Shown here: one piece after another, positions 31,513 through 41,875 of the stretch | How positions within the stretch are numbered: the stretch's first letter is position 1 | Layout: each line of letters begins with the position of its first letter | DNA from: Hippopus hippopus | Lineage: Eukaryota; Mollusca; Bivalvia; Cardiida; Cardiidae | Reading direction: 5' to 3' | NCBI GenBank assembly: GCA_946811185.2 | Contig: OX328105.1 | Coordinates: 34,661,394-34,725,393, forward strand | Length of the DNA stretch: 64,000 bases | Position numbers and translations under genes: made by a program | The notes under the pieces: model-generated | Told to the model about the DNA's origin: nothing | What the model saw: only the letters and a program-made list of their open reading frames with translations | Databases searched by the model: none

Positions 31513-31600
31513 TTAACTCTGTACCAAGCAACAAATTTTTGGACTTGTCCAAATCTATTGCATTTGCAGACAACAAAAAAAGTGGCTTAACCTGTATAAG
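31513..31600 (-). repeat. Family A left-end fragment
   Basis: TTAACTCTGTACCAAGCAACAAATTTTTGGACTTGTCC through AAAGTGGCTTAACC, then lost. Confidence 0.7.
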
Positions 31601-31612
31601 GCCTTTCAGTAT

Positions 31613-31840
31613 TTAACTCTTTACCAGATGACAAAATTTTAGGCTTGCCAAATATTAAAGTATTTGCGGACAACAAATAAAATGTGACTCAAAAGTTGAG
31701 ATTTTTCTTGCAAAGAGTAGAAAACATTGTTTGAAAAGGAGAAAATGCTGGTTACCAGCAGTTTCTCCTTTTCCCACGATGTTTTCACAAACCATCTTTT
31801 TCAGGATCATGAAAAATGGGGATGTTTTGTAAAGGCTTAA
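31613..31840 (-). mobile_element. Family A MITE, full length
   Basis: TTAACTCTTTACCAGATGACAAAATTTTAGG to GGATGTTTTGTAAAGGCTTAA; 228 bp. Confidence 0.85.
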
Positions 31841-31961
31841 AAACAACAACACAAGGTCTTGCCTTTATTCCAACAGCTGCTTCATTCCTTTTGATCAAAG
31901 TTGCATGGGAAAAAAAATAATGCTTGGACAATTATTCTGTGATAGATGCAGAGAGCTGTTT

Positions 31962-32154
31962 TTCCCTTTGACTGCTAAGCACGAATCAAAGACCTTTTGC
32001 GGACAGTGTAGATCAAGATCAGTCTGATCTTAGATCTACACTGTCCGATAAGGAGATATCATTTCCCAAAAAATACTTTTGAAATAGCAAAATTTGGGTG
32101 CTTACTTTCGGTTTTGAAAGTTTCATTTCACTTTTCTAGCAGGATAAGGGTTAA
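31962..32154 (+). mobile_element. Family B element, complete with short loop
   Basis: CCCTTTGACTGCTAAGC near the left and TAGCAGGATAAGGGTTAA at the right. The hairpin GACAGTGTAGATCAAGATCAG/CTGATCTTAGATCTACACTGTC has almost no loop. Orientation is opposite to 37098-37203. Confidence 0.75.
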
Positions 32155-32338
32155 AGACTTGCATTCCTTTTTCAATGTAGAAGCTTCACATTTCTTGCTG
32201 TCAAACTAAAGGGCTGCCCATTTGTCTTCTTATTTGTAATACATTCACCCTGTGCAGGCGCATGTTCATATGAGAATTGCAATTTGCCATGCCAGTCTCT
32301 TCTTTTCTACGTCTTTCTCTTTATTGAAAATCTGCTGA

Positions 32339-32640
32339 GCCTTGGTAGCTTAGTCAGTAGAGTACAGAACTTGAGAACAGGGGGCTGCTGGTTTGATCCC
32401 CAGATTGGCCAATTTCTGTCTGAGGATTGATGATATTCATTGCCACAGGATTCATTCCTTTCTCTCTGCTGACCTTCATTTCTACAATGGTTATGTGGAA
32501 AAGCAGCCAGTGGCTTGGAAAGAATATTGTGCTGAGTACTTGTTAAAGAAACTCCAGGAAAGCATGGATAGGTGCACTGGCCGCTGCGATATCACTACAA
32601 TGATGTTGAAAACGCGTTAAACAGCATACAATCAATCAAT
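32339..32640 (+). repeat. tRNA-derived SINE, long type
   Basis: TAGCTTAGTCAGTAGAG (A-box-like) and GGTTTGATCCCC (B-box-like) at the head. The body has TTCATTCCTTTCTC...AAGCAGCCAGTGGCTTGGAAAG. The tail is ATGATGTTGAAAACGCGTTAAACAGCATACAATCAATCAAT. Head and body differ from the 22461 type while the tail is related. Confidence 0.85.
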
Positions 32641-32787
32641 GAATCATATAAAATCTCTTTAATGCTCATGAAGGTATGTGTCATGTTTAAAGGCATTGAG
32701 ACAATAGGAATAATTGCTCAGGATGAACAATTTTTCTTTTTGCCATAAATTCTATGTGCCTGTAATCTAAATTCATGTGCTCATTGT

Positions 32788-32931
32788 ATCCAGCATTTCT
32801 TCCTTTTCCCACAATGTTTTCTACCTTTTCAAAATAACTTTCATTTTTTTTCAGTCACATTTATTTTGTTGTTTGCAAGTGCTTTCAGTTTTGACAAATC
32901 TAAAATTTATTGTTGTTTGGTAAAGAGTTAA
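32788..32931 (+). repeat. Family A right half
   Basis: CCAGCATTTCTTCCTTTTCCC through TTGTTGTTTGGTAAAGAGTTAA; shares TTAA with the next copy. Confidence 0.75.
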
Positions 32932-33155
32932 CCCTTTACCACACAATCCCTACTTTTAACGACCGTAAAGAAGAAGACCTTTAGGAAACATTGTGAAAAA
33001 AGGAGAAAATACTGGTTACCAGAATTTTCTCCTTTTTCCACATTTTTTTTTTCACTTTAATGAAAAATTGGGTAATTTGAGTTATTAAAACTTACTGTTT
33101 GCAAATAGTTTGAATTTGGACCAGTCTAAAATTTATGTTGTTTGGTAACGAGTAA
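32928..33155 (+). mobile_element. Family A MITE, full length, centre flipped
   Basis: TTAACCCTTTACCACACAATCCC to GTTTGGTAACGAGTAA, but the hairpin centre is GGTTACC rather than GGTAACC. Confidence 0.83.
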
Positions 33156-33730
33156 ATAGAATACTTGTTCAGGTAGGAAATAAATGGTTACAACTGGCAG
33201 TGATTGTTTGTACTGTTGTTCCACTGCCTATTATTTTGTACCTCTCTTTGTGAAGAGCTCTGGAAAACTCATCAACCGTTCCACTCTGCCATTTGAACAG
33301 CTCATCGAAGTAGCGGTTTCCAGCAGTTCTTTTTGAAGCTCATTCAGAATCTATTTCATGAAACATTAGTTTTTGGCCTGATGTTAACTTTTGATGGACA
33401 GATTTTCAATAAAAGAAAACAAGCCATGGTACCGTTTTATTGGCTTTCCAGAGGGATTTCTCATAGGCTTGATGAACCCTCATAGGTAATTTGGGATGGA
33501 GGTATAATGTTTTCTTTGAACTGTTTAACACCTTACCGCCTGCAGACAGGTTTTTTGTATCTTGCATTAGACTACTTTTGGAAAACATGCAATCATAGTA
33601 GAAAAGCTCCTTTTGTCACAATACTTGTTTTTGCATGACTGTATTAAATCTCTGAGTTCCAAATTTGGTTTCAGGCAAGTAAATGAGTTAAACTATTACT
33701 AAACAGCCTGTTTTTATACTTGCCATTTAC
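33156..33730. other. Unassigned stretch
   Basis: No repeat or gene recognised. Confidence 0.3.
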
Positions 33731-34000
33731 ATATGAGCCGTGCTCTGGCAAAAGGGGGCTTAATGCATCTCCGTGATACATTATACCAGCCCAAGTCATC
33801 ACATAATTATGGATCCATAAGAGTCACTTTTTTAAATAATCGACTTAATCATGAGGTAAACTGGTCCTTTGACAAACAGAAAATTGACCAATAGCAAAAA
33901 GTTTCGGCCCAGGTCAGCCTGCGCGGACTGCGCAGGCTGACCTGGGTCGATACTTTTCGCAGATGCATTAAGCCCCCTTTTTACAGAGCACGGCTCATAT
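33731..34000 (+). mobile_element. Family C MITE, complete (270 bp)
   Basis: Terminal inverted repeats of 40 bp (33731-33770 and 33961-34000) differ at two positions. They begin ATATGAGCCGTGCTCTG and include GGGGGCTTAATGCATCT. A 67-bp palindrome (33894-33960, GCAAAAAG...CTTTTCGC) directly abuts the right repeat. Each terminal repeat holds one TTAA. Confidence 0.92.
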
Positions 34001-34013
34001 ATGTTTGAAGGAA

Positions 34014-34115
34014 AGCTTTTACCCAAAATGAGAAAAAGAAAAAAAAAAACATTGTGGGGAAAAAGAGCTTAGTATAAGCATTTGTCTTCTTCCCACAATA
34101 TATTGCAGAGATGTT
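34014..34115 (+). repeat. Family A fragment, degenerate
   Basis: CTTTTACCCAAAATGAG with an A-run, then CATTGTGGGGAAAAAGAGC...CTTCTTCCCACAATAT. Confidence 0.45.
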
Positions 34116-34189
34116 TACTGCAGGGGCATAAATTATGTTGAACCATCTCTACCTTAAAGAACAAACAGAAATACCAAAACTTTTTTTCT

Positions 34190-34362
34190 TCTGAAATTGT
34201 GGTAAAGTGTAGGACTGGTAACCTTAAGGCCCTGGGTTTTGATCTGTACCTGAACCACTGAGCCCTAGCCTAGTACTGATGAAACCCAGGATGCACATGA
34301 GTATGTAAGCTGTGACCATGATATGACTAAATGTATGTTAAAAGTATTGTAAAAGACCATAA
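34190..34362 (+). repeat. tRNA-derived SINE, 5' truncated
   Basis: GTGGTAAAGTGTAGGACTGG, GGGTTTTGATC, AGTACTGATGAAACCCAGG and GTAAGCTGTGACCATGATATGAC match the 22461-type SINE. Confidence 0.72.
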
Positions 34363-34494
34363 TAATCTAAAAATAATCAATCAATCTTTTCTTATCAATA
34401 CAAGGAAGAGTAGACACTTACGAAAAGTTTTCAAAGCAGAAACAAGACCTTGATTATCATAATTGTAAGGTTCCCTCTGTCAAGAGTGTCTAAG

Positions 34495-34580
34495 CAAAGC
34501 AGACGGTATAGATGAAAGATCAGACTGCATGTTCTGTGCAGTCTGATCTAGATCTGCAACTCCTGGAAGAGCAACTATAA
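34495..34580. repeat. Family B hairpin
   Basis: GACGGTATAGATGAAAGATCAGACTGCA / TGCAGTCTGATCTAGATCTGCAACTC, loop TGTTCTG. Confidence 0.65.
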
Positions 34581-34929
34581 TTGAGATATTGGTGCTCTTA
34601 AGTTTATTTTGTTTTCATTAAAGAATATACATGTAGTTTGTACGTGAGAATCTTTCTTTATCTTTGAAGTGTATGATATCAGGTATGTTTTGTGATATTT
34701 AATTGTTTTTATCACGAAATGATGTTCCGATCGGAAGTTAAAGGTGAGATTAGAACAATGACCATGTCTTGTCGGCGACTTTCATTTGTCGCAAAGGTCA
34801 CAGGGTGATCGAAAATTTAGAGTAACTAAATCTGAAGATTCTGTTACCCTTAAAACTCTTTATAAATGAAATGAACCTGGTCAGTTTGGAAAAACGGTCT
34901 ATGAGTACTCAGGTTACTCCATTGTCAGG

Positions 34930-34997
34930 TGACCACAATATTTCCAAAAGTTATTTTTAGTAGGTTCTTTTAACCTGGAATTGTGTATTAAGGGTTA
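34930..34997 (-). repeat. Family A right-end fragment
   Basis: CACAATATTTCCAAAAG...GGAATTGTGTATTAAGGGTTAA. Confidence 0.55.
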
Positions 34998-35107
34998 AGG
35001 CAAGTGAGAGAGATATTGATATAAATGATTGATATAAATTGTAAGAATTTGTTTCACACTTGAAGTAAAATGAATTAGGTGTAAAATATGGTATGTGAAA
35101 ATAGAAT

Positions 35108-35170
35108 TCGACAGTGTAGATGCAAGATCAGTGTGCATGTTCTTTGCAATGTGATCTTGATCCACAGAAG
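35108..35170. repeat. Family B hairpin
   Basis: GACAGTGTAGATGCAAGATCAGTGTGCATG / TGCAATGTGATCTTGATCCAC. The stem shares GTGTGCA/TGCAATGTG changes on both arms. Confidence 0.6.
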
Positions 35171-35264
35171 TATATCTTCAGAAGTATAGAATGTTGCCCT
35201 AAGCATGCTAAAAGTAAGTTAATATATGTCTTACCTCATGTATTTAAACTCCTAGAGCAGACCT

Positions 35265-36312
35265 GTTTCAAACAATTGTGTGTTTTAACGACCCTGAAGA
35301 AGGCTGAAAAAAGGAGAAACTGCTGTTAACCAGTATTTTCTATTTTTTCCATGACATTTTTTACCTCTTCATAGACAGACACGCAATTTGTTGTCTGAAA
35401 ATCCTTTCAGACAAAGTGCTCAAGGTTGGCTTTTGTGATTTTTGCTGCGTCCAGCGTGCGCTGTTCGTCATAGAGGCATCAACATTTACCTAGTGCGCAC
35501 TCTAGAGGCCACATGTTTAGTCAGATAATCATGAAACTTGTTTAGTGTGTTTGTCTTGATAAAATCTTGGACAAGTTCGAAATTGGGTCATGTTGGGTCA
35601 AAAAGTAGGTGACTGAGCTAAATCTTTGAAAAACCTTGTGTACACTCTAGAGTCCACATTTTCATCCCGGTACTCATGAAACACGGTCAGAATGTTTGTC
35701 TTGATGATATCTCAGACAAGTTTGAAATTGGGTCATGTTGGATCAAAAAGTAAGTCACTTGGCCAAATCTTAGAAATACCTTGTGTGCACTCCAGAAACC
35801 ATATTTTTAGACTGATACTCATGAAACTTGGCCAGAGTGTTTGTCTTCATGATATCAGGACAAGTGTGAAAATGGTTCATGTAAGGTCAAAAAGTAGGTC
35901 ACTGGGCCAGATCTTAGAAAAACCGTGTGTGGCCTTTGGAGGCCCCATTTTCAGTCTGATTCTCATGAAACCTAGTCAAAATGTTTGTCTTGATGATATC
36001 TTGGACAAGTTTGAAATTGGGTCACTTCTGTTCTAAAAGTAGGTCACTGGGGTAAATGTTAGAAAAACCTTAAGTATATTCTTGAGGCCACATTTTAAGT
36101 CTGATACTCATGAAACCTAGTCAGAATGTTGTTTTGATGGTATCTGGGACAAGTTTGAAATGGGGTCACTTCTGGTCAAAAATAGGTCCCTCATGTGTTT
36201 TACATCATCACAATCAGGATCTCTTCAGCATTATCTATCCTAGATGACTTTATTCAGGTGAGCGCTTTAGGGCCAATGGCCCTCTTGTTTATTGTCTGGT
36301 AAAGAGTGAACA
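35265..36312 (+). mobile_element. Family A MITE interrupted by a Helitron-like element
   Basis: 35265-35417 holds the left arm and hairpin (AACGACCCTGAAGAAGG...AACTGCTGTTAACCAGTATTTTC) and the start of the right arm. 36288-36312 (TTTATTGTCTGGTAAAGAGTG) completes the terminus. Confidence 0.75.
35418..36287 (+). mobile_element. Helitron-like element with ~144-bp tandem repeats
   Basis: The head reads GTGCTCAAGGTTGGCTTTTGTGATTTTTGC with GTTCGTC. About five tandem units of 144-145 bp follow, each containing GGTCAAAAAGTAGGTCACTGG, ACCTTGTGT, GGCCACATTTT and CTCATGAAAC. The 3' end has hairpin AGGGCCAATGGCCCT then CTTG. Family-level knowledge: bivalve pearl/CvA-type Helitron derivatives carry a similar tandem core. 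ORF 35692-36036 is repeat read-through. Confidence 0.8.
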
Positions 36313-36384
36313 AAATGAACCTTTTCAATAGAGAAAAACAGCTGAAACATTGCATCAAGCTTGTTTTGGCTCATAGATAATACA

Positions 36385-36460
36385 ATTTAGTTGACAGTGT
36401 AGATCCAAGATCTGACTGCATGTTCTCTGTGGTCTGATGTTGATCTATACGGTCCACAAA
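36385..36460. repeat. Family B hairpin, diverged
   Basis: GACAGTGTAGATCCAAGATCTGACTGCATG / GTGGTCTGATGTTGATCTATACGGTCC. Confidence 0.6.
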
Positions 36461-36772
36461 AGTAGGATAAGTTGTGCTTAAAGATTTAAAGGCTAATCTG
36501 ACAAAAAGGGTTAGGAAGAAGGAAAAAATAAACTTGTATATATCACTGTCTTTCTTGTATGAAATTCTTAATTTCATTCATGTCACATGAAATAAAATGA
36601 AATGTCTGTTTATTTTCAGAAACCTTCAGGGAAGACAGAATTTGGTGAAATAGATTTGTGTATGTGGCCTTGACCCAGAGTCAAACAAACTCTCTAACAA
36701 ACTCTTAGAGATCTAACAAATTCAGGTAAAATAATTTTGATAGTTTAGTCAAGCTTGGAATGAAATTAACCT
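36461..36772. other. Unassigned stretch
   Basis: Nothing recognised. Confidence 0.3.
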
Positions 36773-37000
36773 TTAACCCTTTACCACACAATCCCGAGTT
36801 TTAACGACCCAAACAAAAGAGGCTTATGAAAACATTGCGTGAAAAGGAGAAAATGCTGGTTACCAGCGTTTCTCCTTTTCACGCCATGTTTTCAACTTTG
36901 TCAAAAACAAATCTCAGCATTCGAGTTCGGTATAGTTTCTCCTTTTCAGATTCTTTCAATACGGATGAGTCTAAAATTTTTTGGTGTGGTAAAGGGTTAA
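36773..37000 (+). mobile_element. Family A MITE with doubly compensated stem
   Basis: TTAACCCTTTACCACACAATCCCGAG to TTTGGTGTGGTAAAGGGTTAA. The stem is CATTGCGTGAAAAGG/CCTTTTCACGCCATG: two substitutions are mirrored on the other arm. The centre is GGTTACC in a + copy. Confidence 0.88.
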
Positions 37001-37097
37001 CCTGCTAAATAAATGATATGAAACTCTCAACCTGATTGCAAAATTGCAAATGTTGCTATTTCAAAGGTATATTGTAGGGAAAAATATCTTCCTATCA

Positions 37098-37203
37098 GAC
37101 AGTGTAGAACCAAGATCAGAATGCAGGCTTTTTATGCAGTCTGATCTTGATCTACACTCTCCGCAAAAGGTCAGCGAGTCGCGCTTAGCAGCCTAAGGGT
37201 TAA
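37098..37203 (-). mobile_element. Family B element (hairpin and right end)
   Basis: GACAGTGTAGAACCAAGATCAGAATGCA / TGCAGTCTGATCTTGATCTACACTCTCC, then CGCAAAAGGTCAGCGAGTCGCGCTTAGCAGCCTAAGGGTTAA. Confidence 0.78.
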
Positions 37204-37256
37204 AGGCTGATCTATTTTATATAAATTTCTTTGTTCTAGCCCTTTTGGACACTTTC

Positions 37257-37468
37257 TTAACTCTTTACTAAACCACAAAATTATCTTCTGTCCAAATAGA
37301 AAGCATGTGTAGATGACAAGTAAAATGTGGCTCAAAAGACGGTTGAAAACATTTTGGGTAGAAGGAGAAAACGGTGGTTACCAGCATTTTCTCCATTTCC
37401 CACAATTTTCTCAGAAGCATTTCTCTTCAGCATCTTTTAAAGACGAGATTGTTCGGTTTATGGTGAAC
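37257..37468 (-). mobile_element. Family A MITE
   Basis: TTAACTCTTTACTAAACCAC to GAGATTGTTCGGTTTATGGTGAA. The stem mismatches in several places (AACGGTGGTTACC). Confidence 0.75.
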
Positions 37469-37989
37469 TCATATGATTATCAATAATTAACAAGGATATT
37501 TTGAAGGTTGTCCTCTAGAACAATGTGTCGGGAAGTTGACTTGAAAAAGCCAAAACATTGTGAAGGCATTATAAAAGAGTATTTGCTTGTAACAAGGATT
37601 AACAACTTATTCTATTCCTTTAGACTTTAAAATTTTTGTCTTTTGTGTTATTTGTAATCAGTGTGGAGTAGGTCTAAATGCAACTTGTGTGAAATGCATT
37701 GAATGTTTTTGTTTATGATGACTGTGGTTTTGTATTTATATGATTTACTCTTTATGTGGAAAGAAAGATAAAAAAAGCTATTGATTTGGAAATGAACAGA
37801 GGACATTTACTTCATGTTTTAATGCAATTTTCATCAAACTGAGACAATAAATGGCTATAAAACCTTGACATTTACAAGTGGTTTTTGACAATCAAAAACT
37901 GGATAATCAATATTCTGATTAATTGTACCTTATGAATCACGTCCAATGGTTCTGAATGTTTAATGTGAGACTGAACTTAGTTTTCAATT
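37469..37989. other. Unassigned stretch
   Basis: Nothing recognised. Confidence 0.3.
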
Positions 37990-38520
37990 GTATGAGCTGT
38001 GCCCTATGAAAAGAGAGCTTAACTCATTACCAAATGACAAAATTTTAGGTTTGTCCAATTCGAAAGCATTTGCAGACGACAAAATAAAAGTGACTGAAAA
38101 TTTGAAATTTGTTTTGTGAAGGGTAGAAAACATTGTGGGAAAAGGAGAAAATGCTGGTTACCAGCATTTTCTCCTATTCCCACAATGTTTTCCAAAGGCT
38201 TCTTTCTCAGGTTCGTCAAAAGTAGGGATTGTGTGGTAATGGGTTAATGCGTCTGCAAAAAGTATGGACTCAGGTCAGCCTGTGCTAGCCCACCTGGGTT
38301 GAAACTTTTGCTGTTGATAAATTTTCTGCATGTTAAAGGACCTGTATACCTCATGGGTAAATTTTCTGCGTGTTAAAGGACCTGTATACCTCATGACTCA
38401 GTCAGTTGTTATAAAAGGGAGATTTTATGGATCCATATGATAATAATGTGATGACCAATGTTTAGTAGCATGCTTCACAGAGATGCATTCAATCGCCTTT
38501 TCACAGTCCATAGCTTATAT
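37990..38520 (-). mobile_element. Family C MITE split by a family A copy
   Basis: The left repeat (TATGAGCTGTGCCCTATGAAAAGAGAGCTTAA) ends at 38022 and continues at 38244 as TTAATGCGTCTGC. The palindrome follows (AAAAAGTATGGACTCAGGTCAGCC/ACCTGGGTTGAAACTTTTGC). A ~38-bp unit (TAAATTTTCTGC(A/G)TGTTAAAGG...) is tandemly duplicated at 38319-38396. Right end AGATGCATTCAATCGCC...GCTTATAT. Confidence 0.85.
38019..38247 (-). mobile_element. Family A MITE inside family C
   Basis: 229 bp, TTAACTCATTACCAAATGACAAAATTTTAGG to GGGATTGTGTGGTAATGGGTTAA. Flanking TTAA on both sides matches the TTAA of the family C terminal repeat. Confidence 0.92.
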
Positions 38521-38690
38521 ATATATTTGGACCATATAGAAAAATTTACTCTCGATCTTCCAAAAATTTATCCTTTCTAAGAATTATTGGAAGTGATTTT
38601 GATGGTTCCTTTGCATGTTAGCAGAATAGGGCAACGGGCTTGATGATAAAAGTAATCTAAAATGGTGTTTTTCTTCCAGTAGCATATCAT

Positions 38691-38911
38691 TTAACTCTAT
38701 ACCAGATGGTAACATTTTAGAAGTGTCTTCATTGAAGACAACTTGCAGACAACAATTAAAAAGGAAAAGAAAGGATTTGTATGTGAAAGGGTGGAAAACA
38801 TTATGGGAAAAGCAGAAAAATGTTTTTTACCTGCGTTTTCTCCTTTTCACACTATCTTTTCAAGAGCCTTCTCTGTCAGGGAAAACTCGGGATTGTGTGG
38901 TAAAAGGTTAT
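38691..38911 (-). mobile_element. Family A MITE, diverged
   Basis: TTAACTCTATACCAGATGG to GGGATTGTGTGGTAAAAGGTTAT. The hairpin core is decayed (AAATGTTTTTTACCTGCG). Confidence 0.75.
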
Positions 38912-38944
38912 AGAAGTTTTTTGACAGGACTACTTCGAAATGTC

Positions 38945-39466
38945 TTAACCCTTTAACAAACAGTTCTCGGGTTCAACATGTCAGCAGAGAGAATCTTTTG
39001 AAGTCAATGTTGGGAATAGAGAAAATGCAGTTGACTAACAATTCCCCCTTTTTCCACAGTGTGCTCTGCACTGTGGGAGAACTTAAGCTCATTTGTTTCA
39101 TTTTCAAATGCTTTCAATTTCTATACAGGGGCTTGGTAGCGCTGAGGTAGCATACAGGACTTGAGACCAGGGACCACTGGTTTGAATCCCAAGATCTTCT
39201 TTTCAAGTATTGATGATAAGTCATTGCAACAGCCTTCATTCCTCTCCCACTGCTCATCATTATTTTGATGATGTGTTTTTTCGGGGAAAGAAGCCAGTGA
39301 CTGGAAAAGAAAATTGTGGAAAGTACTGGGTGAAATAACCCCAGGAAAGCATGGATAAGTGCATAGGCTGCTGCAATGTATCTGAAATGATGTTGACAAT
39401 GGCTTTTAACACCGTACAATCGATAAATTTAGTTAATCTAAAATTTTTCATCTGGGAAAGGGTTAA
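38945..39466 (+). mobile_element. Family A MITE interrupted by a SINE
   Basis: 38945-39120 runs from TTAACCCTTTAACAAACAGTTC to AAATGCTTTCAATTTC. 39430-39466 completes it (AGTTAATCTAAAATTTTTCATCTGGGAAAGGGTTAA). Confidence 0.82.
39127..39425 (+). repeat. tRNA-derived SINE, long type
   Basis: GGCTTGGTAGCGCTGAGGTAG head, GGTTTGAATCCC (B-box-like), body AAGAAGCCAGTGACTGGAAAAG, tail ATGATGTTGACAATGGCTTTTAACACCGTACAATCGAT. Same type as 32339-32640. The target duplication is not clear. Confidence 0.82.
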
Positions 39467-39530
39467 AAACTGATTGACAAGGGTTGGAAGATTAAATAGC
39501 AAAGGACAAAAGACCAGTTTTGGATTTGCT

Positions 39531-39759
39531 TTAACACTTTACCAAACAACCCTGTGTTTTAGCAAGCCTGACAAAAAAAGCTTTTGAAAACATTGCGGGA
39601 AAAGAAGAAGATGCTGGTTACCAGCATTCTTTCCTTTTCCCACATTTATGTCTGTCTTTTCATAGACAAATTTTATCACTTGAAAAATATCTAAATTTTA
39701 ATCAGCGAATGCTTTCAAATTGGACAAGTGAAAAATAATGTCATTCTGTAAAGAGTTAA
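39531..39759 (+). mobile_element. Family A MITE, full length, centre flipped
   Basis: TTAACACTTTACCAAACAACCC to GTCATTCTGTAAAGAGTTAA; 229 bp with GGTTACC in a + copy. Confidence 0.84.
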
Positions 39760-40000
39760 AACATATCTTTGAAAAAATTTACAGTCCTTATTGAGCAGTA
39801 ATATTTTGGTCCACTAAGATTAGAGAACCTGTCCCCGCTGTTTTATATTTGTGAACCTGTCAACTGCTCCTCAGTGTCCTGCCTGATAAACTGTCTGCTT
39901 TGCACCCTAAATATTACGTCTTACACTTTTGTGCTGCCTTCTCCTTCGTATTGTCAATATTAGTATGAGCCTGTTAGGTTGCGGACAATTGTAGAATTAA

Positions 40001-40211
40001 TTAACCTTTTACAATGTAATCCTTGAGTTAAAAAGCTTATGAAAACATTGTGGGAAAAGAAGAAAATGCTGGTAACCAGCATTTTCTTCTTTTCCCACTA
40101 TGTTTTTACCCTTTCAGAGACAAATCCAGCTTTTGAGCCATATTTAGTTTGTCGCCTATATATTGCTTTCATTTTGGACCAGTCTAAAATTTGTTTTTTG
40201 TTAAAGCGTTC
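40001..40211 (+). mobile_element. Family A MITE with compensated stem
   Basis: TTAACCTTTTACAATGTAATCC start. The stem is GGGAAAAGAAGAAAATGC/GCATTTTCTTCTTTTCCC, so the GGAG-to-GAAG change is matched by CTCC-to-CTTC. Confidence 0.83.
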
Positions 40212-40259
40212 AGGCTGGTTTGAACCCTATCAAATTCTACGACGAATTTTACAAAGGCT

Positions 40260-40350
40260 TGTTTCAAGAAATTGCTCCTTTTCCAACATTCTTTTTCTAA
40301 GCTGCCAACTTCAGGGATGTAAAAAGTTATTTTGTACCATAAAAGGTTTG
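40260..40350 (-). repeat. Family A fragment, degenerate
   Basis: TTGCTCCTTTTCCAACATTC...CTTCAGGGATGTAAAAAGTTATTTTGTACCATAAAAGG. Confidence 0.45.
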
Positions 40351-40454
40351 ATATCTCCGCTTTGCATCTTGAATATTGTGTGTCATATTTCTGTGTAGCT
40401 GACATCTAGAAGTATATGTTAAACTCTTAGTAACTTTCACAAATGTAGTTGCTT

Positions 40455-40525
40455 AACTGCAGCCAATGTAGATCAAGATCAAATTGCTAAAAATGTGCAG
40501 CCTGATCTTTTACCTATGCCCTTCA
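40455..40525. repeat. Family B hairpin
   Basis: CAATGTAGATCAAGATCAAATTGC / GTGCAGCCTGATCTTTTACCTATGCCC, a decayed stem. Confidence 0.6.
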
Positions 40526-40852
40526 CTTAATTGTAACATTCCGGACAAGAATAAGCTTAGTGTGCTTACTGGTCTCATTGCAAGACTGGTGGAAAGTACT
40601 GAAAGTACTGTAAGACAAGGAAATGTGGAAAAAGCAGCTTTAGTAAGTATAAAACTTTGTTGGTCCATAAGATTGTAGAAAAATGATCAGATCTGACAGG
40701 TTATTAGGCCCAATCTGGTCCAAGGGGAGGTGGGTTTCAACATTTTTTAACAACCCAAACCTTAACCCTTAGAGTGCTGAATAAGCTAAACACTGTTGTG
40801 ACAGGTAGGGTTAGATTATGGGACCATTGGTAAGGTTTCAAGGCAGCAAACA

Positions 40853-41076
40853 AAGTCTGTACCAAACAACAATTTGTAGACTGGTCTAAATTGAAAGTCT
40901 TTGCAGACATCAAATTGACTGTAGCTCAAATGATGGAACATGTCTTTGACATGTTTGAAAACTTTGCGGGAAAAGGAGGGAATGCTAAATTACCAGCATT
41001 TTCTCCTTTTCTTGCAATGTTTTCAAAAGTTGTCTACCTCGGGTTTGTTTAAACTCGGGATTCTTTGTTAAAGACC
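40853..41076 (-). mobile_element. Family A MITE
   Basis: GTCTGTACCAAACAACAATTTGTAG to GGGATTCTTTGTTAAAGACC. Stem TTTGCGGG/CTTGCAATG shows one matched T-to-C/A-to-G change. Confidence 0.78.
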
Positions 41077-41525
41077 GAAATAAGCTGCAGAATTTACTTC
41101 ACAATCTATCTAAAATAAATAAGTTGAAACTAAATCTAAAGCAAAAAGCTTTTTTATTTATTTTCGGATAAAGATTTTTATCAAAGAAACTTATCTTTGT
41201 GATAGGTGAAAAAAATGCCAGGAAATGACTTTATACTGTAGTGCCAGGTCATAAACACTGATCAATTGAAAGAAATAGCATGGTTGCAAAGTAAAAGGTA
41301 ATAACCAGGTATTTTTGTGTTTCTACTTATCAGCAAATACATTCCTCTTTTTTCTAGCAGCTGATAACTACTGAAATTAACACCTTATTGAAGAGCAATT
41401 TACGTCACTTGTCAAAGCACCGATTTGGAGGACTGATAAAGGCCTGAATGTGTTCAGGTATTATCTACAGTGTGCTTCCAATGAATTGTTATATTCAATG
41501 CTTATTCAATTTTTTCACCATATTG
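41077..41525. other. Unassigned stretch
   Basis: Nothing recognised. Confidence 0.3.
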
Positions 41526-41875
41526 TTAACCATTGACAGAATGACAGAATTTTAGACTTGTCCAAATTGAAAGCATTTGCAGATGACAAAATAAAAGTGA
41601 CTGAAAATTTGAATCTTGTTTTGGGAAGGGTAGAAAACATTGTGGGAAAAGGAGAAAATGCTGGTTACCAGCATTTTCTCCTTTTCCTACAATGTTTTCG
41701 AAAGGCTTCCCCCTCAGGGTGGTTCAAATGACAGGATTTGCCTCTTGAAGGTTAGAAAACATTGTCTGAAAAGGAGAAAATGCTAGTATACAGCATTTTC
41801 TCCATTTCCCACAATGTTTTCAAAAGTCTTTTTTCCTCAGAGACGTTACGACACAGAATTGTTGGTAAAGGATGT
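41526..41875 (-). mobile_element. Two family A MITEs fused
   Basis: Copy one (41526-41726) lacks its right terminus. Copy two (41727-41875) lacks its left terminus. The join lies in CAGGGTGGTTCAAATGACAGGATTTGCC. Both palindromes are present. Loss of the terminus-to-terminus junction of a former head-to-tail pair would explain it. Confidence 0.72.

Noticed and set aside
33731..34000. microRNA gene in the family C hairpin
   Set aside because: The hairpin could be processed, but without small-RNA data or a conserved mature sequence it can only be called a MITE-internal palindrome.
35692..36036. 114-aa ORF with internal repeats
   Set aside because: Translation of the ~144-bp tandem units of the Helitron-like element; the peptide repeats follow the DNA repeats.
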